Below are positions 15,915-24,673 of a stretch of DNA of 64,000 nucleotides, piece after piece. Below the pieces are notes generated by a model. It was not told where the DNA came from, did not search any database, and saw nothing but the letters and a program-made list of their open reading frames with translations. Origin of the DNA: Saccharopolyspora ipomoeae (GTDB taxonomy: Bacteria; Actinomycetota; Actinomycetes; Mycobacteriales; Pseudonocardiaceae); the NCBI RefSeq assembly GCF_029952525.1, contig NZ_JASAOF010000015.1, forward strand, positions 83,182-147,181. Direction: 5' to 3'. How positions within the stretch are numbered: the stretch's first letter is position 1; each line of letters starts with the position of its first letter. A program made the position numbers and the translations under genes.

Positions 15915-16024
15915 TCATCCCCCTGCGAAGCAGGGTCACGTTCGAGAACCGAGACGAGATCCCGTTCCGATGCAGGTGAGAAGCACCCTCCCGTCCCCAG
16001 ACCGTTCCCCGTCCTCTAGAGGAC

Positions 16025-16050
16025 GGGGAAGTTTTCATGAAAACTTCCCC
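16025..16050. repeat. GTTTTCATGAAAAC palindrome, copy 2
   Basis: A perfect 26-bp palindrome: the core GTTTTCATGAAAAC flanked by GGGGAA and TTCCCC. Its left end overlaps the right end of another perfect 26-bp palindrome (16005-16030). Confidence 0.85.
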
Positions 16051-16075
16051 CACTCACGGAGACCCGGGGTGGTGC

Positions 16076-16091
16076 AGTTTTCATGAAAACT
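16076..16091. repeat. GTTTTCATGAAAAC palindrome, copy 3
   Basis: AGTTTTCATGAAAACT, a perfect 16-bp palindrome. It ends 13 bp before the stop of the minus-strand methyltransferase gene, so it could serve as part of that gene's terminator. Confidence 0.8.
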
Positions 16092-16104
16092 TCGTCATCC
16101 GAGG

Positions 16105-16950
16105 TCAGGGGGCGACGGAGGACCAGGGGACGGTGAGTTCTCCGAGGCGCCAGCGGGGGTGGCGGTCGAGGACCGGCCACCGCTCCGCGAGGAGGCGGAC
16201 GGCGTGGGCCCAGCGGGCGCGGGGGCCGAAGGTGGCCAGCGGAGCGGCCGTCGCCCAGCACGAGTCGAGTTCGCCGAGCAGCGCGTGGATCCGCTCGCCG
16301 GGGACGTTGCGGTGGATCAGCGTCTTCGGCAGCCGCTCGGCGAGGTCGGAGGGCTTGTCGATGGCGGAGGGGAGGCAGGCCAGCGTGAGCGTGCGCGGGC
16401 CCTCGCGGGTGAGCGTGACCCAGCAGCAGCGGCGGCCGATCTCGTCGCAGGTGCCCTCAACGAGCAGCCCTGTCGGGGCGAGCCGCGAGCACAGCTCGTC
16501 CCACGCCTTCCACGCCTCCGGCTCGGTGTACTGGCGCAGCACGTTGAGCGCGCGGATCAGCGCGGGACCGGGGAAGCCGCGGACGCCCGCGGCGAGGCCC
16601 GCGAGCTCGAACCCGCCGCGCCGGAACTCCAGCCGGGGCGGATCGGCGACGACCTTGCCCGCCGCCACCCGCTCCGGGTCGATCTCCAGCCCCACCACCC
16701 GCAGCCGCGGGTGCAGCCCGGAGAGCCGCTGCGCGAGCTCGACGGTGGTGGTCGGGGTGGCGCCGTAGCCGAGGTCGATGACCACGGGTTCCACGGCGGT
16801 GCGGACAGCGCGGGCGACCTGCGGGGTGGCGGCGATCCAGCGGTCGACGCGGCGCAGCCGGTTGGGGTTGGTGGTGCCGCGCGTCGGCATCCCCATCGCC
16901 CGGGCGCGGCCGGCGGCGAGCCGGGGGTTGCGCTTCTTCGGGACGTTCAT
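16105..16950 (-). CDS. SAM-dependent class I methyltransferase
   Basis: A 281-residue protein. A Rossmann-type SAM site is visible at VVIDLGYGATPTTTVELA (motif I, about residues 46-63) and RVVGLEIDPERV (motif II, acidic residue at the strand end). The remainder is divergent and family-specific; the N-terminus is basic (NVPKKRNPR). The substrate is unknown. The start ATG 16950 lies 20 bp after the stop of the DUF2505 gene, so the two are probably co-transcribed. The longer open frame upstream overlaps that gene and is rejected. Confidence 0.75.
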   Translation of the reverse strand: MNVPKKRNPRLAAGRARAMGMPTRGTTNPNRLRRVDRWIAATPQVARAVRTAVEPVVIDLGYGATPTTTVELAQRLSGLHPRLRVVGLEIDPERVAAGKVVADPPRLEFRRGGFELAGLAAGVRGFPGPALIRALNVLRQYTEPEAWKAWDELCSRLAPTGLLVEGTCDEIGRRCCWVTLTREGPRTLTLACLPSAIDKPSDLAERLPKTLIHRNVPGERIHALLGELDSCWATAAPLATFGPRARWAHAVRLLAERWPVLDRHPRWRLGELTVPWSSVAP

Positions 16951-16970
16951 CGCGGGCGGGAGTCGCGCGC

Positions 16971-17489
16971 TCAGGCGCGCTGGGCCAGCCACGCGGCCGT
17001 GAAGTGGTCCTCCTCGACCAGCATCTTCTGCACCTGCTCGGCGACGAGGTCTTCGAGCTTGCCGCCGACGAACGGGACGGTGACCTTGACCGAGCCCTCC
17101 ACGACGAGCTCGCTGACCGCGGGCCCGGTGGGGTCGACGAGGTCGCGCAGCCACATCGAGCCGGTGATGGAGCAGGGGGCGCCGGCGATCTCGGCCGCGA
17201 TCTCGCCGGTGTAGTGGCCGTCCTCCTCGCGCCGCCAGGACTCGCTGCGGTCGATGAGCAGGTCGCCGCCGACGACCGTGCGGGCCACCGACGGGAGCTT
17301 GTCGGCCGGGACGCCCTGACGGGTCTGGAAGCGGGCCCCGTCGTCGGTGTCCACGTGCTGCAGCAGGGTCGCGGTGGAGCCGCCGAGCTCCTCCAGCCGG
17401 GCTGCGAGGTAGTCGGAATCGATCAGCGCCCGGTACACCTCGACGGCGGGCCGTTCGGAGGTGCTGCGGTGCTCGATGCGGCGTGCCAT
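16971..17489 (-). CDS. DUF2505 family protein
   Basis: A 172-residue DUF2505 protein (START/SRPBCC-like beta-alpha fold), starting ARRIEHRSTSERPAVEVYRAL and with a central VVGGDLLIDRSESWRREEDGHY region. It sits divergently from murB, as the related Rv0481c does in mycobacteria. Function is unknown; the fold suggests binding of a hydrophobic ligand. The ATG at 17489 is 25 bp from the murB start, so the two genes share a very short promoter region. Confidence 0.82.
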   Translation of the reverse strand: MARRIEHRSTSERPAVEVYRALIDSDYLAARLEELGGSTATLLQHVDTDDGARFQTRQGVPADKLPSVARTVVGGDLLIDRSESWRREEDGHYTGEIAAEIAGAPCSITGSMWLRDLVDPTGPAVSELVVEGSVKVTVPFVGGKLEDLVAEQVQKMLVEEDHFTAAWLAQRA

Positions 17490-17514
17490 GCAGCGGAGGT
17501 TACCTTTGGCAGTC

Positions 17515-18639
17515 GTGAGTGCCTCTACGTCCGGTGCCGAAGAAGTGCGCGACGACACTGCCCTGCCTGGTGAGAAGCCGGGCGGTGGGTCGCCGCTGGC
17601 CGAGTTCACCACCCTGCGACTCGGCGGCCCCGCGACCGGCCTCGTGGTCGCCACCAGCGAGAACGAGCTGGTCGACGCGGTCCGCGCGGCCGACGACGGC
17701 GGGCACCGGCTGCTGGTGCTCGGCGGCGGGTCGAACCTGGTCATCGCCGACGAGGGCTTCGACGGGCACGCCGTGCGCATCGCGACCCGCGGCCGCGAGT
17801 ACGACAACGTCGGCGACGGGATCGTGCAGCTCACCGCCGAGGCGGGCGAGGACTGGGACGACGTGGTCGCCGACTCGGTGGCCCAGGGCCTGGGCGGGCT
17901 GGAGTGCCTGTCGGGCATCCCGGGCCTGGCCGGGGCGACCCCGGTGCAGAACGTCGGCGCCTACGGCGTGGAGGTCTCCGAGCTGCTGGTCTCGGTCGAC
18001 CTGCTGGACCGGCGCACCGGCCGGGTGCGGACCGTGCGGGCCGCCGACCTGGGCCTGACCTACCGCAGCAGCGTCCTCAAGCACAGCGACGCGGCGGTGG
18101 TGCTGCGCGCCCGGTTCCGGCTGCACGACAGCGGCCTGTCGGCGCCGATCCGCTACGCCGAGCTGGCCCGGACGCTGGGCGTGGAGCCCGGGGAGCGGGT
18201 GGACGCAGCGAAGGCGCGGGACGCGGTGCTGGGGCTGCGGCGCGGCAAGGGCATGGTGCTCGACCCGGCCGATCACGACACCTGGAGCGCGGGCTCGTTC
18301 TTCACCAACCCGATCGTGCCGGAGGCCGAGCTGCCCGCCGCGCTGGAGCGCATCGCCGAGCGGGTGGGCGCGGACCAGCGGATCCCGCAGTACCCGGCCG
18401 AGGGCGGCGGGAAGCTGTCGGCGGCCTGGCTGATCGAGCGCGCCGGTTTCGCCAAGGGCCACCGGGGGCCGGGCGGTCGGGTCGCGCTGTCGAGCAAGCA
18501 CACCCTGGCGCTGACCAACCGGGGCGGCGCGACCACCGCGGACCTGCTGGAACTGGCCCGCGAGGTCCGCGACGGCGTCCGCGAGGTCTTCGGCGTCACC
18601 CTCGCTCCCGAGCCCGTGATGGTCGATTGCGCGCTCTGA
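17515..18639 (+). CDS. murB: UDP-N-acetylmuramate dehydrogenase MurB
   Basis: A 374-residue FAD-dependent enzyme that reduces UDP-GlcNAc-enolpyruvate to UDP-MurNAc in cytoplasmic peptidoglycan synthesis. The FAD-binding PCMH domain shows TLRLGGPATGLVVATS, LVLGGGSNLVIADEGFDG and GLECLSGIPGLAGATPVQNVGAYG. The C-terminal domain has the active-site serine in WSAGSFFTNP and the catalytic Glu near the end in APEPVMVD. The layout is type I MurB. GTG 17515 is the start; a ~20-residue non-conserved leader precedes the conserved core. Confidence 0.94.
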   Translation: MSASTSGAEEVRDDTALPGEKPGGGSPLAEFTTLRLGGPATGLVVATSENELVDAVRAADDGGHRLLVLGGGSNLVIADEGFDGHAVRIATRGREYDNVGDGIVQLTAEAGEDWDDVVADSVAQGLGGLECLSGIPGLAGATPVQNVGAYGVEVSELLVSVDLLDRRTGRVRTVRAADLGLTYRSSVLKHSDAAVVLRARFRLHDSGLSAPIRYAELARTLGVEPGERVDAAKARDAVLGLRRGKGMVLDPADHDTWSAGSFFTNPIVPEAELPAALERIAERVGADQRIPQYPAEGGGKLSAAWLIERAGFAKGHRGPGGRVALSSKHTLALTNRGGATTADLLELAREVRDGVREVFGVTLAPEPVMVDCAL

Positions 18640-18717
18640 TCCAGCGGCCATCCAGGTGACTCTTAGTGACTAACAGGTAACCCTGTGTGTTAAATGGCAG
18701 AGGTGGAGGGGGCCACC

Positions 18718-19722
18718 ATGCTGAGCATCAGGGAACTTCGCGACCGCGCGGTGATCCGCCCGATCAAGCGCGCGGTCGAGGACCAGCTGCTGGACCTGCC
18801 CGGGGTCACGGGCGTGGACATCGGTGCCCGGACGCGCGCGGGCAGCCGACTCCGCGAGCAGGTCATCGTCGTGTCGGTCGCCCGCAAGCGGCCGCGCGAT
18901 GTCCTCGGCAGGGACGGTTGCGTGCCCGCCGAGCTGTTCGGCATCCCCACCGACGTGGTCGAGGAGCAGGCTCTCCTGCAGCACATCCACCGCTCCAGCG
19001 AGGAGCCGCTGCGGTGGCCGACCCGGACGATCGGCTCCGACGGCGGTCCGGGGTGCCCGCTGCGCGCGGTGCGCGGCGGCAGCGGCCTGGCGCCGTGCCG
19101 GTCGGTCCGGCTGGAGGCCGGCGAGTACCGCCGGATCGGGACGCTCGGGGTGCTGGTGGCCGGTGATTCCGCCGAGCCGATGGGACTGACGACCTTCGAC
19201 GTCGGCTGCCTGGACGACGCGTGGTCGGTGGGCGACCGGATGGCCGAGCCGGAGAGCGGCCAGGTGCACGCCGAACTCGCCAGGGCCGCGCTGTCGGGCC
19301 GGGTGGACGCGGCCGCCGTCCGCGTCGTGCCCGGTCTGACGGCCTCGCCGGAGGTCGGCAGGCTCGGCCCGGTCACCGGTCACGCGCGGGCCTACCCCGG
19401 CGAGCCGGTCCGCAAGCACGGGTTCGGCACGGGTCTCACCGACGGCGTCGTGACCTCGGTGGACGCCACGATCCGCGTCGATCACGGGGCGGCGCTGGGG
19501 GTGCGGGTGCTGCGCGAGCAGATCCGGATCACCACCGATCGGCCGCACTTCTGCGGCCCGGGTGATGCCGGGGCGGCCGTCGTCGACCCGTCGGGCCGGT
19601 TGCTGGGTCTGCACGTCGCCGGGGCCGAGGGCGGGGTCGTCGGATATGCGACTCCGATAGGGGACGTTCTCTCGGAACTCGACGTCCGGCTCCACCCGCG
19701 ATTCCAGCCGCTCGGCGTCTGA
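18718..19722 (+). CDS. Trypsin-like fold protein lacking the catalytic serine
   Basis: A 334-residue protein whose C-terminal ~200 residues resemble an S1/chymotrypsin-fold peptidase of the CGPGDSG type: TDGVVTSVDATIRVDHG, then HFCGPGDAGAAVVDPSGRLLGLHVAG and a final VGYATPIGDVL. The nucleophile motif GDSG reads GDAG, so the serine is replaced by alanine, and the usual His-containing TAGH motif appears as LTTFDVG. It is therefore predicted to be inactive. The N-terminal ~90 residues (LRDRAVIRPIKRAVEDQLLDLPGVTGVDIG) are family-typical. No signal peptide is seen. ATG 18718 is preferred over ATG 18694 because a GGAGGGGG-type site lies just upstream. It may act as a scaffold or ligand-binding pseudo-protease. 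Confidence 0.65.
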   Translation: MLSIRELRDRAVIRPIKRAVEDQLLDLPGVTGVDIGARTRAGSRLREQVIVVSVARKRPRDVLGRDGCVPAELFGIPTDVVEEQALLQHIHRSSEEPLRWPTRTIGSDGGPGCPLRAVRGGSGLAPCRSVRLEAGEYRRIGTLGVLVAGDSAEPMGLTTFDVGCLDDAWSVGDRMAEPESGQVHAELARAALSGRVDAAAVRVVPGLTASPEVGRLGPVTGHARAYPGEPVRKHGFGTGLTDGVVTSVDATIRVDHGAALGVRVLREQIRITTDRPHFCGPGDAGAAVVDPSGRLLGLHVAGAEGGVVGYATPIGDVLSELDVRLHPRFQPLGV

Positions 19723-19727
19723 GGGCC

Positions 19728-19761
19728 GTTCGCGCGAATTGTGCCGGGGAATCGCGCGAAC
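19728..19761. terminator. Hairpin after the trypsin-like gene
   Basis: GTTCGCGCGA (19728-19737) and TCGCGCGAAC (19752-19761) are perfect complements with a 14-nt loop, 6 bp after the stop. Likely a terminator. Confidence 0.55.
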
Positions 19762-19888
19762 TCCATTTCGCGTCGAATGCCCCCCTTTCGGGGCAGGTGG
19801 AGCGGCATTCGGCGGTTGTGATGCGATGCACAAGCGTCCCGGACATCTTTTCGCGCCGTCGCGCGTCTTAATGGTGGGGGCGAGGAGA

Positions 19889-19940
19889 ACCGCCGGCTGG
19901 AGAGAAGCGCGTTCGCTTTTTCCGGCGGTGACCGTTTTTT
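19889..19940 (+). promoter_or_regulatory. Leader hairpin with T-tract before the L,D-transpeptidase
   Basis: ACCGCCGG (19889-19896) pairs with CCGGCGGT (19922-19929), enclosing AAGCG/CGCTT (19905-19909 and 19914-19918). A run of six T follows at 19935-19940, 40 bp before the start codon. It could be a terminator or attenuator in the leader of the downstream gene. Confidence 0.4.
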
Positions 19941-19979
19941 GCCGATTTCGACTTCATTTTCAGAGAGGATTCCTTCGAA

Positions 19980-21131
19980 GTGAGTGGTGTGATGCGGCTG
20001 CCGTGGCGCGTGTTGTTGGGGGCGTTGGCGGCCGTCCTGCTGATCGCGGGCTGTTCTGCGCAATCGCAGGAGCAGTCCCAGCCCGCTCCGCCGGTCGCCG
20101 CGGTCCACCTCGAACCGGGCGCCGGTGCGGGTGAGGTCAGTCCGACCGCTCCGATCAAGGCTTCCGTGGGCGAGGGGCGCTTCGAGTCCGTCCAGCTGAC
20201 CAACGCCGACGGCAAGGCCGTGGCCGGGCAGCTGGCCGCCGACGGCACGAGCTGGCAGGCGACCGAGGCGCTCGGCTACGGCAAGGAGTACACCTGGTCC
20301 GGCCAGGCCGTCGGGACCGACGGGAGGAAGGCGCCGGTGCAGGGCTCCTTCCGCACGGTGCAGCCGAAGAAGACGGTCCGGGCCACGGTCAACCCGACCG
20401 ACGACGCGAAGGTCGGCATCGCGATGCCGATCAGCGTCAAGTTCGACGAGCCGGTCAAGGACAAGGCGGCGGCGGAGCGCGCGCTGAGCGTGCAGACCTC
20501 CACGCCCGTCGAGGGCTCGTGGGCGTGGCTGTCGGACAAGCAGGTCGACTACCGGCCCAAGGAGTACTGGCCGGCGAACACGCACGTCACCGTCAAGGCC
20601 GACCTCTACGGCGTGCCCTACGGCGACGGCTCCTACGGCCTGGCCGACCTGACCAGCGATTTCGACATCGGCCGCGCGCAGATCGTCAAGGCCGCGGTGG
20701 GCACCCACCAGATGGTCGTGATGCGCGACGGGCAGCAGGTGGCCAGCTACCCGGCCAGCTACGGCGAGGAGTACGACCCGGGGCGCAACACCCCGAACGG
20801 CACGTACATCGTGATGGAGAAGAACCCCGTCGAGATCATGGACAACCCGCGCTACGGGTACCACGACGTGCGCAAGACCTTCGCGGCCCGCTTCTCCAAC
20901 CACGGCGAGTTCATCCACGAGAACCAGGAGAACGCCGCCGCGCTGGGCAAGGTGAACAACTCGCACGGCTGCATCAACCTCAACGCCGCCGACGCCAAGG
21001 CCTACTACGACAGCGCCCTGCTGGGCGACCCGGTCGAGGTCACGGGCTCGGCGAGCTCGATGGAGCCGCGCTACGACGTCTACGACTGGATTTTGACCTG
21101 GGACCAGTGGAAGGCGAAGTCCGCTCTCTGA
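19980..21131 (+). CDS. L,D-transpeptidase lipoprotein (LprQ/LdtMt5-like)
   Basis: A 383-residue exported lipoprotein with a signal sequence and lipobox (LLIAGC, lipidated Cys about residue 24). Two Ig-like domains follow (about 45-135 and 136-235) and then a YkuD catalytic domain (about 236-360). The catalytic cysteine lies in NNSHGCINLN, with the His in SNHGEFIHEN upstream. It forms 3-3 (L,D) cross-links in peptidoglycan. By order next to murB it corresponds to mycobacterial Rv0483. GTG 19980 has GAGAGGA about 10 bp upstream. A GTTTTCATGAgAAC hairpin lies just after the stop. Confidence 0.92.
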   Translation: MSGVMRLPWRVLLGALAAVLLIAGCSAQSQEQSQPAPPVAAVHLEPGAGAGEVSPTAPIKASVGEGRFESVQLTNADGKAVAGQLAADGTSWQATEALGYGKEYTWSGQAVGTDGRKAPVQGSFRTVQPKKTVRATVNPTDDAKVGIAMPISVKFDEPVKDKAAAERALSVQTSTPVEGSWAWLSDKQVDYRPKEYWPANTHVTVKADLYGVPYGDGSYGLADLTSDFDIGRAQIVKAAVGTHQMVVMRDGQQVASYPASYGEEYDPGRNTPNGTYIVMEKNPVEIMDNPRYGYHDVRKTFAARFSNHGEFIHENQENAAALGKVNNSHGCINLNAADAKAYYDSALLGDPVEVTGSASSMEPRYDVYDWILTWDQWKAKSAL

Positions 21132-21141
21132 TCGAGGCCGG

Positions 21142-21173
21142 GGTGGGGAAGTTTTCATGAGAACTTCCCCACC
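21142..21173 (+). terminator. GTTTTCATGAGAAC hairpin (palindrome family copy 4)
   Basis: A 32-bp inverted repeat with one G-T pair, arms GGTGGGGAAGTTTTCA and TGAGAACTTCCCCACC, 10 bp after the transpeptidase stop. It is the same family as 16025-16050, here clearly in a terminator position. Confidence 0.7.
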
Positions 21174-21379
21174 CCCACCGCGCCGCGGTGGAAGCGCGGA
21201 CGGTCTGTGACGGAAGCCACCGAGGGGCGGCGGAGCGGGGGTTTCGCCGCCCCTCGGGGGTAGCGTCGTGGGTTGGCTCCGAGGTTTCAGCGCGTCGACG
21301 GGAATGTTTCGGCGGCGTGCGGTGTCGGGGTTGATCGGGTCCGAACAACTCGGGCCCACCGGCTTGCGATGGGCAGCAG

Positions 21380-22675
21380 ATGACTTCCAGGACCTTGCGG
21401 ATGCGGCCGCGCCGCGCCGCCGTCTTCTCGTTGCACACCTCCCCGCTGGAGCAGCCCGGCACCGGTGACGCGGGCGGGATGAACGTCTACATCGCCCAGA
21501 CCTCCCGGCGGCTCGCCGAGCTCGGCACCGAGGTGGAGATCTTCACCCGCGCCACCTCCTCCGACATCCCGCCGATCGCGGAGCTGGCACCGGGCGTGCT
21601 GGTCCGCAACGTGGTGGCCGGCCCGTTCGAGGGCCTGGACAAGAACGACCTCCCCTCGCAGCTGTGCGCGTTCGCCGCCGGCGCGCTGCGGGTGGAGGCC
21701 CGGCACGAGCCGGGGTACTACGACGTGGTGCACTCGCACTACTGGCTGTCCGGCCAGGTGGGCTGGCTGGCCCGGGAGCGCTGGGGAGTGCCGCTGGTGC
21801 ACACCGCGCACACGCTGGCCAAGGTCAAGAACGCCAACCTCGCCGAGGGCGACTCGCCGGAGCCCCGGGTGCGGGTGCTGGGCGAGGAGCAGATCGTCGA
21901 TCAGGCCGACATGCTGGTGGCGAACACCGAGTTCGAGGCCACCGATCTCATCGACCGCTACGACGCCGATCCGGACGCGGTCGCGACGATCCCGCCGGGG
22001 GTGGACCTGGAGGTCTTCACCCCGGGCGACGGGTCGGCCGCGCGCGAGGAGCTGGGCGTTCCCGCCGACGCGCTGGTGCTGGCGTTCGTCGGACGGATCC
22101 AGCCGCTGAAGGCGCCGGACGTGCTGCTGCGCGCGGCCGCCGAGCTGCTGCGGCGCCGTCCGGAGCTGCGCGAGCGCTTGGTGGTGCTGGTCGTCGGCGG
22201 TCCTTCCGGCAGCGGTCTGGAGCGGCCCCGGGCCCTGCAGCAGCTGGCGGTGGACCTGGGTGTCGACGACGTGGTGCGCTTCCTGCCGCCGCGCGGCGGG
22301 GCGGACCTCGCCCGCCTCTACCGCGCTGCCGACGTCGTGGCTGTGCCCAGCCACAACGAGTCGTTCGGCCTGGTCGCGCTGGAGGCGCAGGCGTGCGGCA
22401 CGCCGGTGGTGGCGGCCGCGGTCGGCGGCCTCCCGGTGGCGGTCGCCGACGACGTGTCCGGCGTGCTGGTCGACGGCCACCGCACCGGGCAGTGGGCCGA
22501 CGCGCTGGGCTCGGTGCTGCTGAACCCGGAGCTGCGGCACCGGCTGGCGGCCCGCGCGCGGGAGCACGCGAGCACGTTCTCCTGGGCGCGCACGACGGAG
22601 TCCCTGCTGGAGACCTACGCGCAGGCGAAACTGGCGTTCAACCGGAGCCTGCGGATCGAGGAGGTGACGGCGTGA
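21380..22675 (+). CDS. mshA: D-inositol-3-phosphate glycosyltransferase MshA
   Basis: A 431-residue GT4 (GT-B fold) glycosyltransferase that makes GlcNAc-inositol-phosphate from UDP-GlcNAc and inositol-3-phosphate, the first step of mycothiol synthesis. Hallmarks are [24 protein letters not shown] near the N-terminus (nucleotide-binding Gly-rich loop), [10 protein letters not shown], the [12 protein letters not shown] linker, and [29 protein letters not shown] with the EX7E motif. Its GTGA stop overlap couples it to the YbjN-like gene. The order murB-ldt-mshA-ybjN-gpm matches mycobacteria. Confidence 0.95.
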   Translation: MTSRTLRMRPRRAAVFSLHTSPLEQPGTGDAGGMNVYIAQTSRRLAELGTEVEIFTRATSSDIPPIAELAPGVLVRNVVAGPFEGLDKNDLPSQLCAFAAGALRVEARHEPGYYDVVHSHYWLSGQVGWLARERWGVPLVHTAHTLAKVKNANLAEGDSPEPRVRVLGEEQIVDQADMLVANTEFEATDLIDRYDADPDAVATIPPGVDLEVFTPGDGSAAREELGVPADALVLAFVGRIQPLKAPDVLLRAAAELLRRRPELRERLVVLVVGGPSGSGLERPRALQQLAVDLGVDDVVRFLPPRGGADLARLYRAADVVAVPSHNESFGLVALEAQACGTPVVAAAVGGLPVAVADDVSGVLVDGHRTGQWADALGSVLLNPELRHRLAARAREHASTFSWARTTESLLETYAQAKLAFNRSLRIEEVTA

Positions 22676-23157
22676 CCCCGGAACAGGTGATCACGTCCAC
22701 GCTGGAGGCCAACGAGCTCGCCCACCAGGACAAGGGCGAGGGGCGCTTCTTCGTGACGCTGCCCGGCACGAAGAAGCTGCAGACCAACTGCTGGCTCATC
22801 GTCGCCGAGCACGCCCTGCTCATCGAGGCGTTCGTCTGCAGGCAGCCGGACGAGAACCACGAGAACGTCTACCGCTACCTGCTGCGCCGCAACGCCAAGC
22901 TCTACGGCGTGCACTACACGATCGACAAGACCGGTGACATCTACCTGGTGGGCCGCATCAGCCACCAGGCCACCACCCCGGACGAGCTGGACAGGATCCT
23001 CGGCCAGGTCCTCGAAGCGGCCGACGGGGACTTCAACACCCTCCTGGAACTCGGCTTCGCCACTGCCATCAGGAGGGAATGGGCCTGGCGCGAGTCCAGG
23101 GGCGAGTCCCTCGCCAACCTCCAACCCTTCAAGCAACTGGTGGACCAAGAGGACTGA
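22672..23157 (+). CDS. YbjN domain protein
   Basis: A 161-residue YbjN-family protein (type III secretion chaperone-like fold) matching mycobacterial Rv0487 in position after mshA. Recognisable stretches are [45 protein letters not shown] and [11 protein letters not shown]. Its function is unknown in actinobacteria. GTG 22672 overlaps the mshA stop (GTGA), with GAGGAGG about 8 bp upstream. Confidence 0.88.
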   Translation: MTPEQVITSTLEANELAHQDKGEGRFFVTLPGTKKLQTNCWLIVAEHALLIEAFVCRQPDENHENVYRYLLRRNAKLYGVHYTIDKTGDIYLVGRISHQATTPDELDRILGQVLEAADGDFNTLLELGFATAIRREWAWRESRGESLANLQPFKQLVDQED

Positions 23158-23768
23158 AAGAGTCCACGTCAGGCAAGCACCGCAGGTGCTTTCGCAGTAC
23201 CCCACCCGAGCGACCGGCGCCGCCGCGGGTTCTGAGCGCCTTCGTGGCGAGTACGCCGGGACACCGCGTATTCACATACTCAAGGAGCGGCGCACGGAGT
23301 CCACGGAGGCGCTCAGGTTCCGCCACTGGCACCGCTGAGCAACTGGACCACGCACCACGGGAGGGGCGGCTCGGGAGAGAGGGGGAGTCACGAGCTCGAG
23401 CCGCCCCACCACGGTGGTCCCGCCTGACGGGTCTGGAGGGCGGGGGGCACCCTGAACCCGGCGGGGCGCGGCTCGTTGGGGGAGCTGAACCGCGCTCACG
23501 CTCTCGCGAGATCGGGGAGTGCGTGGGAGCCGATCAAGGAGAGCGTTGTCAACTTCGCAGAGTTATGTAGCTGCCACAAGGCCGCCGCATTACTCCATTC
23601 GTGTGATGTTCGACTAGAAAACTAGAGCACGCACGGTTGGAGGCGCCATATCTTCCACGGAAAGTGACGGCCGACACTGTCGTGTCACAGCCGGGCGGGG
23701 ATCACGTAACTCTCGGGTGAAGCTCACAACCCCGCTGCCCTGCGGAACGGGCCGGATAGCCTGGGGCC
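23158..23768. other. 611-bp intergenic region upstream of gpm
   Basis: The first part is a full copy of the dispersed repeat (23167-23352). Next is a hairpin GGGGCGGCTCG (23363-23373) with CGAGCCGCCCC (23397-23407). An AT-richer stretch at about 23545-23660 contains CTAGaaaaCTAG (near 23616) and probably the gpm promoter, but I could not settle a -35/-10 pair. No credible gene is seen. Confidence 0.6.
23167..23352 (+). repeat. Dispersed intergenic repeat, full copy B
   Basis: A unit of about 185 bp, starting CGTCAGGCAAGCACC and ending in the core GCACCGCTGAGCAACTGGACC. It contains the hairpin AAGCACC/GGTGCTT, the conserved block cgccgcgggttctg and the block ggcgctcaggttccg. It is strongly similar over its full length to 33615-33800 and, inverted, related at both ends to 52584-52770 and 58136-58320. 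Confidence 0.85.
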
Positions 23769-24512
23769 ATGACTTCGACTTTGGTGCTGCTGCGGCACGG
23801 TGAGAGCACGTGGAACGCCGAGAACCTGTTCACCGGCTGGGTGGACGTCCCGCTGTCGGACAAGGGCCAGGCCGAGGCCAAGCGCGGCGGTGAGCTCCTC
23901 CGCGACGCGGGCGTGCTGCCGGACGTGCTGCACACCTCGCTGCTGCGGCGCGCGATCTCCACGGCGAACATCGCCCTCGACGGCGCCGACCGCCACTGGA
24001 TCCCGGTGAAGCGCGACTGGCGGCTCAACGAGCGCCACTACGGCGCGCTGCAGGGCAAGAACAAGAAGCAGACGCTGGAGGCCTACGGCGAGGAGCAGTT
24101 CATGCTCTGGCGCCGCTCCTACGACACCCCGCCGCCGGAGATCGAGCTCGGCGACGAGTTCAGCCAGGACTCCGACCCGCGCTACGCCGACCTCGGCGCG
24201 GAGATGCCGCGGACCGAGTGCCTCAAGGACGTCGTGGCCCGGCTGCTGCCGTACTGGGAGTCGGCGATCGTGCCGGATCTCCAGGCGGGCAAGACGGTGC
24301 TGGTCGCCGCGCACGGCAACTCGCTGCGGGCGCTGGTCAAGCACCTGGACGGGATCTCGGACGAGAACATCGCCGGGCTGAACATCCCCACCGGCATCCC
24401 GCTGCGCTACGACCTCGACGAGAACTTCAAGCCCACCAACCCGGGCGGCACCTACCTCGACCCGGAGGCCGCCGCCGCTGCCGCCGCGGCCGTGGCGAAC
24501 CAGGGCCGCTGA
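23769..24512 (+). CDS. gpmA: 2,3-bisphosphoglycerate-dependent phosphoglycerate mutase
   Basis: A 247-residue dPGM that interconverts 3- and 2-phosphoglycerate in glycolysis. The phosphohistidine lies in [10 protein letters not shown], the substrate loop in [22 protein letters not shown], the second His in [19 protein letters not shown], and the C-terminal tail in [10 protein letters not shown]. The extreme C-terminus has an Ala-rich run ([14 protein letters not shown]) not typical of the family. The position before senX3-regX3 matches gpm1 (Rv0489) in mycobacteria. Confidence 0.95.
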   Translation: MTSTLVLLRHGESTWNAENLFTGWVDVPLSDKGQAEAKRGGELLRDAGVLPDVLHTSLLRRAISTANIALDGADRHWIPVKRDWRLNERHYGALQGKNKKQTLEAYGEEQFMLWRRSYDTPPPEIELGDEFSQDSDPRYADLGAEMPRTECLKDVVARLLPYWESAIVPDLQAGKTVLVAAHGNSLRALVKHLDGISDENIAGLNIPTGIPLRYDLDENFKPTNPGGTYLDPEAAAAAAAAVANQGR

Positions 24513-24673
24513 CCCGCTGCTGAACCACCGGCGGGCCGCTGAACCACCGGCTTCGCGGGGGAGGGCACCTCGGGAACGTTCCCGAGGTGCCCTCCACGCG
24601 TCGCTCACGTGGGTGACGAGTGGCGAGAAGTCGCCGAGTCGGGGAACGGAGCGCTACCGAGGCCCGGGCGGTA

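Larger units (their letters stand above)
15840..16104. repeat. Intergenic region packed with palindromes
   Basis: This 265-bp gap between two minus-strand genes is made almost wholly of inverted repeats: CCCCGCtcGCGGGG (15851-15864), CAGTTTTCATGAAAACTG (15897-15914), CCCTGCgaaGCAGGG (15921-15935), a perfect 26-bp palindrome centred on CTCTAGAG (16005-16030), a second perfect 26-bp palindrome centred on TTTTCATGAAAA (16025-16050) and a third copy of that core (16076-16091). The two 26-bp palindromes share GGGGAA (16025-16030), so their hairpins are mutually exclusive. No gene is seen here. Confidence 0.85.

Noticed and set aside
19889..19940. A c-di-AMP (ydaO-type) riboswitch before the L,D-transpeptidase
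   Set aside because: Cell-wall genes often have one, but I could not find its conserved core here; only a hairpin with a T-run is visible.
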